A stretch of DNA of 64,000 nt. It comes from JAGPUQ01 sp049325095 (lineage in GTDB: Bacteria; Pseudomonadota; Gammaproteobacteria; Pseudomonadales; Porticoccaceae). The notes below the pieces were generated by a model that was not told the DNA's origin, made no database searches, and worked only from the letters and a program-made list of their open reading frames with translations. Every line of letters begins with the position of its first letter. Position 1 is the stretch's first letter. Shown one piece after another: positions 8,853-15,819 of the stretch. A program made the position numbers and the translations under genes. The stretch spans positions 1 to 64,000 of the forward strand of contig JBMOPO010000035.1 of assembly GCA_049325095.1 (NCBI GenBank). Direction: 5' to 3'.

Positions 8853-9980
8853 TTACAGCGCAACTCCCGAAAAGAAATCCTTGAATCCATAGGGCGCATA
8901 GGGGCCGATGCACAGGTGCTCGAGCACGCCCATGCCCCGCTGCCGGCCGTCGCTGACGCGCACCACCTGCTGGGTGTGGAGGTTGGGGCCGGCGGTCAGA
9001 TCCAGGGTCAGGGGATCGAAGACCTCGCCGCCGATTTCCAGCTCGCCCTGCCATACGCCCTGGCACCACTGGGGGTGGAAGTAGCCGAGCCCCTTCATGT
9101 GAAACCTGAGGATCGGCTCGAAGGCGATAGTGCGCACCCGGCCCTGCAGGTCGGTCAGATCGACCTCGGCCGCGGAGATGATGCGGGTGCCGGGGTGGTA
9201 CTGCAGCCGGTGGGCGACCCCCGCCATGCGCTCGATGCCCGGACCCTCCCCGTCCGGAACCTGCGCCGCGCTCTCGTAGAGCGGCGCCACCAGGCCCTCC
9301 CGGGCCAGGATCTCGCCGTTGGGCCCCTCGAACGACAGGGCGTGGGAGACGTGGTCCTCCCAGAACAGGGGCGCCCAGATGAAAAACAGTGAGGACGGGG
9401 GTCGCGGCGCCCCCACCGGCGGCGCCTTGCCCAGATTGCGCACGCCCCAGGAGCGGTCCTTGGTGCCGTGACAGGACTCGGGGCTGACCTGGATGCGACC
9501 TTCCGGATAGTGGATTTCGCCGGACCAGTGGCCGAACTGGTCGAAGCGGGTGGCGTCCATCACCCGCCGGGTGCCGCTCCAGATGGTCTGCCGGGCCTCC
9601 TCGATCCCGGCGGTGCGGGTGGCGAAGGTCAGGTCGCAGCGGATGCCGGTACGGTTGTCGTCCAGCACCACGCGGCTGCTGCGCAGGGGCTCCAGCACTT
9701 CCAGCCGAAACGGCCCCAGGCGCATGTCGGTCCGCTCCCGCGGCGCCCGGCAGGAGCCGAAGAAACAGTGCTGGCGGCCGCCCTTCTCCACCACGCTGAA
9801 GGCGCAGTCCATGATTTCCAGGTGCGGATAGACGGCCATGCCCAGGCCGAAATACCAACTGCCGTCCCGGGCGTAGCCGTTGAACCAGGTGCGGTCGTAG
9901 AAGTTGGTATCGCTGGTGGCGGGGTGGGCCAGGGGCTCGGCGGTCTGGTGGATCGGGTAGTCGTCGAATTTGTTGAGCAT
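8853..9980 (-). CDS. Uncharacterised lipocalin-like (AttH/DUF7065-type) protein
   Basis: 375 aa, no signal peptide and no membrane segment. The sequence is rich in aromatic residues and predicted short strands (NFYDRTWFNGYARDGSWYFGLGMAVYPHLEIMDCAF; GHWSGEIHYPEG). It has a conserved 'CHGTKDRSWGVRNLG' stretch near residue 170. This HGxxDRSWG wording is seen in proteins with two lipocalin/AttH-like barrels that occur beside sterol, terpene or hydrocarbon degradation genes; their biochemical role is not known to me. The ATG at 9980 is the natural start; a much longer open frame continues upstream but shows no homologous-looking content. It is transcribed divergently from the arylsulfotransferase-like gene. 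Confidence 0.6.
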   Translation of the reverse strand: MLNKFDDYPIHQTAEPLAHPATSDTNFYDRTWFNGYARDGSWYFGLGMAVYPHLEIMDCAFSVVEKGGRQHCFFGSCRAPRERTDMRLGPFRLEVLEPLRSSRVVLDDNRTGIRCDLTFATRTAGIEEARQTIWSGTRRVMDATRFDQFGHWSGEIHYPEGRIQVSPESCHGTKDRSWGVRNLGKAPPVGAPRPPSSLFFIWAPLFWEDHVSHALSFEGPNGEILAREGLVAPLYESAAQVPDGEGPGIERMAGVAHRLQYHPGTRIISAAEVDLTDLQGRVRTIAFEPILRFHMKGLGYFHPQWCQGVWQGELEIGGEVFDPLTLDLTAGPNLHTQQVVRVSDGRQRGMGVLEHLCIGPYAPYGFKDFFSGVAL

Positions 9981-10352
9981 GGCGGCAGCGTTCCCCCGAT
10001 TGATTGTGATGGCGCCGATGGCTGCCCCGGAGGATAACAAACCCCATCGCGGCCGGGGCGGCGGCCGGCCCCGATCCTGCCCCAGGCCCCCGGCATGAGT
10101 TCCGCGGGCGCCCACCCGGGGGCCTTCGGGTCCGGTCGAAGCCGGGCACCGGGCCGCAGGCGAATGCCCGGACACACGGCGATCAGCGGCGAAAACCCCC
10201 TCTGTTTGGGAAGAAATCCACCTAACCCGCCCCCCGCGGCGTTCCCGCGACGCGCCGATTGTTGCCGGAAAATGACCGGTCCACGAACCGATCCGGAGGT
10301 CCAGGGTCCAAACCACGGCTTGTTTTTGCAGCCAGTGGAGCGCTACCAGCCC
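9981..10352. other. Divergent intergenic region, no gene seen
   Basis: 372 bp between the leftward lipocalin-like gene and the rightward arylsulfotransferase-like gene. It is GC-rich without a coding signature. It must contain both promoters, but I find no convincing -35/-10 pair or palindromic operator. Confidence 0.4.
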
Positions 10353-11696
10353 ATGGAACGTCTCCAATCCACTCTGTTCGTGCTCGCCCTGAGCTTCATC
10401 GCCTTCGTGCTCGGCGGCCTGCTGGTGCTGAGCGAGGCGCCACCGGCGGACAGCCTGCGCAACGCCTATCTGGCCGGCAAGGCGCTGGTGGAGAGCGTCG
10501 GTGCGGACGAGGACGTCTATCAAACCGATCTGTGGCGCCCGACGCGCCGCCCGGAACGCGGGGTCACCCGCCACGACCCCGGGCGGGCCTTCCCCGGCTA
10601 CACGCTCTACACCTCGGGTCACGCGCAAGCGGCGCTGCTGGTCGACATGGACGGCCGGGTGCGCCACCAATGGCACCTGCCGTTCGCCCGCGTCTGGGAC
10701 GAGAGCGCCCGGATGCGCGATCCGCGCCCGGCGCCGTTCCTCTACCTGGACCGCGCCCGGGTGCTGCCGGACGGCAGCCTGATCGCCATCTACGCCGGTG
10801 CCGGCTCCACGCCCTGGGGTTACGGCATGGTGAAGATGGACGCCGACTCGCGGCCGATCTGGAAATATCTCGAACAGGCCCACCACGATTTCGACATCGC
10901 GCCCAACGGCGACATCTACCTGCTCACCCACGAAATCCGCCGCGACCGGGTCCCGAAGCGGCCCCAGTTGCGCGCGCCGCGCATCGACGACTTCCTGGTC
11001 GTGCTCGATGCCGACGGCCACCCGAAGCGGAAAATCCCGCTGCTGAAGACCCTGGCGAAATCCCGTTACGCGCGATTGCTGGACACCATTCCCGGCTTCG
11101 CCTTCGAGGGCAAGGGCGACTTCCTGCACCCCAACACGGTCGAGGTGCTGCGCGGACCGGGATCGGCGCGGTTTGCCTACGGCAAGGCCGGCGACGTACT
11201 GCTCTCATTTCGCGACCTGGGTCTGATCGCCGTGCTCGATCCACACACCGAGGAATACAGCTGGATGCTGCGCGGCTCCTGGATCGGCCAGCACGACCCG
11301 ACCCTGCTCGCTGACGGCCGCCTGCTGTTGTTCGACAACTTCGGCCACTTCGGGCCGGGCGGTCGATCGCGGGTCATCGAGATCGACCCCGGCACCGGCG
11401 GCGTGGTCTGGCAGTACGCCGGCCGCGGGGAATCCCCGCTGGACAGCAAGATTCGCGGCGGGCAACAGCGCCTGCCCAACGGCAATACCCTGATCACCGA
11501 GTCCGACGGCGGCCGGCTGCTCGAGGTCACCCGCAGCGGCGAGGTGGTCTGGGAATACCTGAACCCGGCGCGCGGCGGCCGCGACGGCGAATACACCGCG
11601 GTGGTGTCCGGCGGCCTGCGCATCGCCGCGGACCACTTCACCGCGCCGTTTCGCGCCCGCCTCGAGCCCGCGCCGGACCCCATCGCCAACCGCTGA
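10353..11696 (+). CDS. Membrane-anchored arylsulfotransferase-like beta-propeller protein
   Basis: 447 aa. Residues ~8-28 form one hydrophobic segment (TLFVLALSFIAFVLGGLLVL), an uncleaved anchor or signal. The rest is a propeller of the arylsulfotransferase (ASST) type: GYTLYTSGHAQAALLVDMDGRVRHQW, AHHDFDIAPNGDIYLL, WIGQHDPTLLADGRLLLFDN, QQRLPNGNTLITESDGGRLLEV. The HDxxxxPNG and LPNGNTLI blade motifs are typical of that family, where histidines carry sulfate from a phenolic donor. I cannot confirm the catalytic His. The gene starts a run of four closely packed genes ending with a PAPS-type sulfotransferase, so a role in sulfate transfer to a cell-surface molecule is a reasonable inference. The ATG at 10353 is preceded by GTGGAG; upstream codons are non-conserved. 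Confidence 0.72.
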   Translation: MERLQSTLFVLALSFIAFVLGGLLVLSEAPPADSLRNAYLAGKALVESVGADEDVYQTDLWRPTRRPERGVTRHDPGRAFPGYTLYTSGHAQAALLVDMDGRVRHQWHLPFARVWDESARMRDPRPAPFLYLDRARVLPDGSLIAIYAGAGSTPWGYGMVKMDADSRPIWKYLEQAHHDFDIAPNGDIYLLTHEIRRDRVPKRPQLRAPRIDDFLVVLDADGHPKRKIPLLKTLAKSRYARLLDTIPGFAFEGKGDFLHPNTVEVLRGPGSARFAYGKAGDVLLSFRDLGLIAVLDPHTEEYSWMLRGSWIGQHDPTLLADGRLLLFDNFGHFGPGGRSRVIEIDPGTGGVVWQYAGRGESPLDSKIRGGQQRLPNGNTLITESDGGRLLEVTRSGEVVWEYLNPARGGRDGEYTAVVSGGLRIAADHFTAPFRARLEPAPDPIANR

Positions 11697-11706
11697 GGAA
11701 CCCGCC

Positions 11707-11961
11707 ATGCGACGCATCATCCTGGCCGGCCTGCCGCTGGCCTTCGCCACCCCGGCTTTCGCCTACATCGGCCCCGGCGCCGGAATCGGTCTGTTGGGCG
11801 CCCTCTGGGGCCTGCTCGCCGTGCTGGTCGCGGCGCTCGGGTTCGTGCTGCTGTGGCCGCTGCGCCGCCTGCGCAGGCGGCGCCGTCTGCAGCGGCAGGA
11901 GACCGGGAGCGACGCGCAGCCGGCCTGCGCCCCCGAGCGCGAGCGGACGGGGCGCCGGTGA
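11707..11961 (+). CDS. Small membrane protein with YIGPGAG motif
   Basis: 84 aa: signal-like N-terminus ending at FAYIGPGAG, one strong hydrophobic helix (IGLLGALWGLLAVLVAALGFVLLWPL, residues ~27-52), then a very basic cytoplasmic tail starting RRLRRRRRLQR. Small proteins with the YIGPGAG motif recur beside sulfotransferase and surface-polysaccharide genes, but I know no function. The ATG follows GAGGAAC 10 bp after the arylsulfotransferase-like stop. Its own stop overlaps the next gene by GTGA, so the order is a coupled operon. Confidence 0.75.
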   Translation: MRRIILAGLPLAFATPAFAYIGPGAGIGLLGALWGLLAVLVAALGFVLLWPLRRLRRRRRLQRQETGSDAQPACAPERERTGRR

Positions 11962-12674
11962 GTCTGCTCGATCTGCCGGCACCGCTGCTCGGTGCGGTGG
12001 ACGCCGGGCTCGGCACCTTCCTGCCGGCGGCGCCGCGGGTGCTGCTGTGGGGACTGCTCGGCGGCGCCGCCGGTATGGGGCTCTATGCGCTGCTCTCCCC
12101 GCAACGACGGATCGAGGTCGCGCGCCGCACGTCCGCCCGGGCGCGCGCCGCACTGGCGGATTGCGACGCCGAACTGGCGGATGCCCTGCCGCTGATCCGC
12201 GCCGCGCTTGCCGCCGCCTGGCGCCAACTGCGCCTTACCCTGGCACCGGCGCTGCTCGCCGCCCTGCCGCTGCTGCTGCTGTTGCCCTGGGTCAGCAACC
12301 AGTACGGGCACCGCTTCCCGCCACCACAGGTGGTCCCCGAGATCCGCACCACACCGGCCCACCCGGCAAGCTGGCAGCGGCCGGCGCCGGGCCCGCCGCG
12401 GATCCGGGTCGGCGAGCGCCCGCCCTACCTCGCCGAGGTCACCCTGGCCGCGCCGGTGCCGGTGGTCGAGCCGCGGCGCTGGTGGAATGCGCTGATCGGC
12501 AACCCGGCCGGCTATCTGCCGGACGCCGGTCCGGTGGCGCGCATCGAGATCGACCTGCCGCGCCGCCACCTCTGGCGGCGGGGACCCGACTGGCTGCGCG
12601 GCTGGGAGGCGACCTTTTTCACCGCCGCGGTGATCGCCTCCCTGGCGATCAAGCTCGGGTTTCGGATCCGGTGA
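11958..12674 (+). CDS. Two-TM membrane protein of unknown function in the sulfotransferase cluster
   Basis: 238 aa with a GTG start that overlaps the previous stop (GTGA). Hydrophobic helices occur at ~18-42 (PRVLLWGLLGGAAGMGLYAL), ~87-107 (LTLAPALLAALPLLLLLPWV) and near the C-terminus (FFTAAVIASLAIKLGF). A periplasmic-looking Pro-rich segment of ~90 residues lies between the last two. The layout is a helix pair with an amphipathic Ala/Arg-rich linker (ARRTSARARAALADCDAELADAL). I do not recognise a family; the position inside the cluster suggests a scaffold or channel partner of the two sulfotransfer enzymes. The GTGA overlap with the next gene continues the translational coupling. Confidence 0.68.
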   Translation: MSLLDLPAPLLGAVDAGLGTFLPAAPRVLLWGLLGGAAGMGLYALLSPQRRIEVARRTSARARAALADCDAELADALPLIRAALAAAWRQLRLTLAPALLAALPLLLLLPWVSNQYGHRFPPPQVVPEIRTTPAHPASWQRPAPGPPRIRVGERPPYLAEVTLAAPVPVVEPRRWWNALIGNPAGYLPDAGPVARIEIDLPRRHLWRRGPDWLRGWEATFFTAAVIASLAIKLGFRIR

Positions 12675-13810
12675 GCGGGGCGGCCGAGGCGGGGCGGCGG
12701 CCGGCGGCCGGGGCCTTCGCCGTATCCGCCTGGATGCACCTGTTGAGCGGTCTGGTGGAGCGGTATCCGCGCTTCTGGATCCGGCTCGGCCGGCTGGAAA
12801 CCGCGCTGCTCCGGGAGCGCCTGGAGGCCATCGAGATCCGCGCGCCGATCTACGTCGCCGGGCTGGCGCGCTCGGGCAGCACCATGCTGCTCGAGGTGCT
12901 GGCCCGGCACCCCGACTGCGCCAGCCACCGCTACGAGGATTTCCCGCTGATCCACGTCCCCTGGCTGTGGCAGCAGTTCCTCCGCCGCGCGCCGCGGCGG
13001 CCCGCGGCGGCCCGCGAGCGCGCGCACGCCGACGGCATCCTGATCACCCCGCAGAGTCCGGAAGCCTTCGAGGAAGTGATCTGGATGGCCTTCTTTCCCT
13101 GGCTGCACGACCCCGGCCAAAACGCCTGGCTGGGCGCCGATTTCAGCGCCGCCGAGTTCGAGCAGTACTACCGGATGCACCTGCGCAAGCTGTTGCTCGG
13201 CCGCGGCGCCACGCGCTACCTCGCCAAGGCGAACTACCAGGTCACGCGCCTCGAATACCTGCTGCGGCTGTTTCCCGACGCGCGCTTTGTGGTGCCGGTG
13301 CGCGACCCCGAGTGGCACATCGCCTCGCTGGTCCGGCAGCACCGCCGGTTCTGCGCGATCGGACGCGCCGCACCGCGGGCGCTCGCCCACCTGCGCCGCG
13401 CCGGCCACTTCGAATTCGGCCTCGACCGGCGCGCCATCAACCCCGGCGATGCCGCCACCACCAGGGACATCATGGCACTGTGGGCAGGCGGCGAGGAAAT
13501 CGCCGGTTGGGCGCGTTACTGGGCGCTGGTCCACGGCGCCGTGGCGAGCGCCCTGGCGGACAATCCGGCGCTGCGCGCCGCGACCCTGGTGGTGCGCCAC
13601 GAAGACCTCTGCCGGGTGCCGGAGGAAACCCTGCGGCGGCTGTTCCACCACTGCCGGCTGCCGGGAGCCGAGGCGCTGATCGCCACCTGCGCCCCGCAGC
13701 TCGGGTTCCCCACCTACTACCGGCCACAGTTTGGCGCCGGCGAACGCGCCCTCATCGCCGCCGCCACCGGGCCCGCCCGGCGCAGGCTCGAAGCGTTCAT
13801 CCCGACCTGA
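12671..13810 (+). CDS. PAPS-dependent sulfotransferase (Sulfotransfer_3 family)
   Basis: 379 aa. The 5'-phosphosulfate loop is visible as LARSGSTMLLEVL (residues ~65-77) and the 3'-phosphate site as FVVPVRDPEWHIASLVRQH in the middle, the two defining motifs of PAPS sulfotransferases. A long variable centre (HRYEDFPLIHVPWLWQQFL) should bind the acceptor. The GTG start overlaps the previous stop by GTGA; an internal ATG at 12734 would shorten it by 21 residues without losing a motif. Cytoplasmic, transferring sulfate from PAPS to an unknown acceptor. With the arylsulfotransferase-like propeller upstream the cluster could couple cytoplasmic sulfation with periplasmic sulfate relay; that is inference. 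Confidence 0.85.
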   Translation: MSGAAEAGRRPAAGAFAVSAWMHLLSGLVERYPRFWIRLGRLETALLRERLEAIEIRAPIYVAGLARSGSTMLLEVLARHPDCASHRYEDFPLIHVPWLWQQFLRRAPRRPAAARERAHADGILITPQSPEAFEEVIWMAFFPWLHDPGQNAWLGADFSAAEFEQYYRMHLRKLLLGRGATRYLAKANYQVTRLEYLLRLFPDARFVVPVRDPEWHIASLVRQHRRFCAIGRAAPRALAHLRRAGHFEFGLDRRAINPGDAATTRDIMALWAGGEEIAGWARYWALVHGAVASALADNPALRAATLVVRHEDLCRVPEETLRRLFHHCRLPGAEALIATCAPQLGFPTYYRPQFGAGERALIAAATGPARRRLEAFIPT

Positions 13811-13967
13811 GCGAATCGCCGGAACTGTGCGGATCGCCATGGCCCGCAACGCCCGCCGCCGGAACCGGGCCCGGCCCCGCCGCCCGATCGATCCGGAGCG
13901 CAGCCGCGGCCGGCATGGTATATACGATCGGGAAGCCGAACCATCACAACGCGAACAGGGCTCCATC

Positions 13968-14579
13968 GTGGCCAATGCTATTACCCTGAGCCGCCTGCTG
14001 CTGCTGTGGCTGGTGGTGTCGCTGGCGGTTGCCGCACCACCGGTCTGGCAACTGCTGAACGTCCCCCTGCTGATCCTGGTATTCGCCTCCGACGGCCTGG
14101 ACGGCTACGTGGCCCGCACCTTCCGCCAGACCAGTCTGTTCGGCGCCCTGTTCGATATCGCCGCCGACCGCATCGTGGAACTGAGCCTGTGGATGCTGCT
14201 CGCCTACCTGGAACTGATCCCGCTGTGGGTTCCGCTGGTGTTTCTGACCCGCGGCATCCTGGTGGATGCGATCCGCGCCAGCGAAGTCGAAAACCGGCGC
14301 GTGGAACCCTTCGCGCTGCTGCGCACCGCGGTCGGCCGCTGGCTGGTGGCGGGCAGATTCATGCGCGGGTTCTACGCGACCCTCAAGGCGGTGGCGTTCT
14401 GCTGGTGGTTGCTGCTCCTGCCGCTGCCGGAGCTGGTCCCGGCGCTGTGGGCGGATTGCGGCGGACCGCTGTCGGCAATCGGCCGGGGGCTGGTGTACCT
14501 GTCGGTGCTCGTCTGCCTGGCCCGCGGGCTGCCGGTGATCGCGGAGTTCGTGCAGCGACGGGAGACGCGGGGTGCCTGA
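13968..14579 (+). CDS. CDP-alcohol phosphatidyltransferase family protein
   Basis: 203-aa integral membrane enzyme. It contains the full CDP-alcohol phosphotransferase signature: DGYVAR, eight residues, G, three residues, D, three residues, D (within DGYVARTFRQTSLFGALFDI, residues ~46-65, then AAD). All catalytic aspartates are present. About five to six hydrophobic helices follow. The family makes phospholipids such as phosphatidylglycerophosphate, phosphatidylserine or phosphatidylinositol phosphate from CDP-diacylglycerol; the acceptor alcohol here is unknown. The GTG start at 13968 follows CAGGG and begins with a conserved NAITLSRLLL. It overlaps the next gene by 8 bp. Confidence 0.85.
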   Translation: MANAITLSRLLLLWLVVSLAVAAPPVWQLLNVPLLILVFASDGLDGYVARTFRQTSLFGALFDIAADRIVELSLWMLLAYLELIPLWVPLVFLTRGILVDAIRASEVENRRVEPFALLRTAVGRWLVAGRFMRGFYATLKAVAFCWWLLLLPLPELVPALWADCGGPLSAIGRGLVYLSVLVCLARGLPVIAEFVQRRETRGA

Positions 14580-15228
14580 GCCGTCGCGGCGCGCCGCCAT
14601 CTTCGATCTCGATGGCACCCTGATCGGGCCGCCCTCCAGCGAACGGCGCTTCATCGGCGAACTCTGGGCACGGGGCGCGATCGATTGGCGGCGGGCGAGC
14701 CTGTGCGCGCTGTTTCTGCTGATCTGGTGGCCGCGGTTCGGCGCCGACGTGGCGCGCCGCAACAAGGCCTACCTGAGCGGTCTACCGGTGACCGAGGTGG
14801 AGGCGCTGGGCGCCGAGTTCGCCCGCCGGCTGGTGGCGGAAGTGCGGCCGGCACTCCGGGCCCGTCTCGACGCCCATCGACGGGCCGGCGATTTCACCCT
14901 GCTGCTCTCCGGCAGCCCCTGGTTCATCGCCGATCCGCTCGGCGCGAGCCTGGGCTTCGACGCGGTGATCGCCACCCGCCCGGCGCTTCGGGGGAACCGG
15001 TTCAGTTGGCTGCCGGCCGATCGCCACCCGCTCCGTGAAGCGAAAGCCGAACTGGCCGAATCCGCCTGCGCCCGGCGCGGGCTCAGTCTGGCCGCCGCCA
15101 CCGCCTACGGCGACTCCGCACTCGACCTGCCGCTGCTCGCCCGGGTAGCCGATCCGGTGGTGGTCCAGCCGGACCCAGGTCTGCGCCGGGCCGCAGGCGC
15201 CAGGGGTTGGCCGATAATCGAGTGTTGA
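14572..15228 (+). CDS. HAD-IB family phosphatase (SerB/PgpC-like)
   Basis: 218 aa. Motif I is FDLDGTLIG (nucleophile Asp near residue 12), motif II is LLSGSPWFI, motif III/IV is AYGDSALDLPLL, the HAD subclass IB layout of phosphoserine phosphatases and lipid-phosphate phosphatases. The GTG start lies within the end of the phosphatidyltransferase gene, so the two are co-translated. A CDP-alcohol phosphatidyltransferase followed by a HAD-IB phosphatase suggests a two-step synthesis in which the phosphatase dephosphorylates the lipid phosphate, as PgpC does for phosphatidylglycerophosphate. Serine metabolism is the alternative but has no neighbour support. Confidence 0.8.
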   Translation: MPEPSRRAAIFDLDGTLIGPPSSERRFIGELWARGAIDWRRASLCALFLLIWWPRFGADVARRNKAYLSGLPVTEVEALGAEFARRLVAEVRPALRARLDAHRRAGDFTLLLSGSPWFIADPLGASLGFDAVIATRPALRGNRFSWLPADRHPLREAKAELAESACARRGLSLAAATAYGDSALDLPLLARVADPVVVQPDPGLRRAAGARGWPIIEC

Positions 15229-15387
15229 GGGAGCTCCCGCAATCCGCGCCGCCGGCGGGGTCCCCGGTAGCGAAACTTCCACCCCGTGGCGGCGGCCCTG
15301 CCCGGGATCCGCAATCCCGCCCGGCGGCCGCGCCCCCCATCGCCCCGTGGCGCAGATATCGGCCGCTGCGGGCGTCCCGACCCCGGA

Positions 15388-15395
15388 ATGTTGCC
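15388..15395. promoter_or_regulatory. Single half-site ATGTTGCC upstream of the enhancer palindromes
   Basis: ATGTTGCC matches one arm of the palindrome at 15451-15472, but the expected second arm is missing. It may be an auxiliary weak site for the same activator. It lies about 270 bp upstream of the predicted transcription start. Confidence 0.3.
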
Positions 15396-15450
15396 AAAAA
15401 GTGTCGATATAACCTATTAAAAACAACAGGTTGTAGAATCGCCACCAAAT

Positions 15451-15472
15451 GATGTTGCCCATCGGCAACATC
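15451..15472. promoter_or_regulatory. Perfect enhancer palindrome, UAS1 (GlrR-type site)
   Basis: GATGTTGCC, 4-bp spacer CATC, GGCAACATC: a perfect 9-bp inverted repeat. In the core it reads TGTT-N10-AACA, the same geometry as the TGTC-N10-GACA sites of enterobacterial GlrR. Its centre is about 197 bp upstream of the predicted sigma-54 transcription start, a normal enhancer distance. Confidence 0.75.
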
Positions 15473-15516
15473 GAGCGGGCGGCTTTGCGGCGTTGCCGGG
15501 CCTGCGGCCGAAAAAC

Positions 15517-15534
15517 TGTTTCCGATAGGCAACA
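15517..15534. promoter_or_regulatory. Second enhancer palindrome, UAS2 (one mismatch)
   Basis: TGTTTCC, GATA, GGCAACA: the same 7-bp arms and 4-bp spacer as UAS1 with one mismatch in the left arm. Centre-to-centre distance from UAS1 is 64 bp, close to six helical turns, so two activator dimers would sit on the same DNA face. Confidence 0.7.
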
Positions 15535-15539
15535 CAAAG

Positions 15540-15570
15540 CCCTCGGATGCCGCCGCCGACCATCCGAGGG
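15540..15570. terminator. 10-bp inverted repeat between enhancer and promoter
   Basis: CCCTCGGATG (15540-15549) and CATCCGAGGG (15561-15570) form a perfect 10-bp stem with an 11-nt loop, followed by an AT-rich run without a clear T-tract. It may terminate read-through from the left before the sigma-54 promoter, or be a DNA-binding site. It is too far from the HAD gene stop (15228) to be an ordinary terminator of that gene. Confidence 0.45.
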
Positions 15571-15612
15571 GCCATTTAAATAACCTTTATTTTCAATCAA
15601 TTGAATTACCAA
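15571..15612. promoter_or_regulatory. AT-rich, possible IHF bend region
   Basis: ATTTAAATAACCTTTATTTT and AATCAATTGAATTA lie between the enhancers and the promoter, an AT island in a very GC-rich genome. AATCAA resembles the first half of an IHF site but the second half deviates. DNA bending here would help looping to the promoter. Confidence 0.35.
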
Positions 15613-15632
15613 CCCGCAGTGCTGCGGCGAGC

Positions 15633-15647
15633 TGGCACCCCGCTTGC
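15633..15647 (+). promoter_or_regulatory. Sigma-54 (-24/-12) promoter
   Basis: TGGCACCCCGCTTGC matches the consensus TGGCAC-N5-TTGC exactly, with GG and GC separated by 10 bp. The predicted transcription start is near 15658, giving a ~160-nt leader before the ATG at 15820. Two matching enhancer palindromes upstream and a sigma-54 activator gene 5 kb downstream support it. Confidence 0.88.
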
Positions 15648-15819
15648 GATGCGGCTGCCGTAGACGCTGCGGCACCCTGGGGCTTGCGCAGCCGTCACGG
15701 GTCCTCCCCTTCGCGCCGCCGGGCTCCCGGCCCGGCCACCGAAGGGAGTCCAGGTCACCGCCCCCAAGCGCCGCGGAAGTCACCGGCTTCCGGCGCAACC
15801 GCCCGACAGGAGAACCATC

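Noticed and set aside
8853..11129. Extension of the lipocalin-like gene to 758 codons
   Set aside because: Upstream of 9980 the frame is antisense to the arylsulfotransferase-like gene and shows no protein-like pattern.
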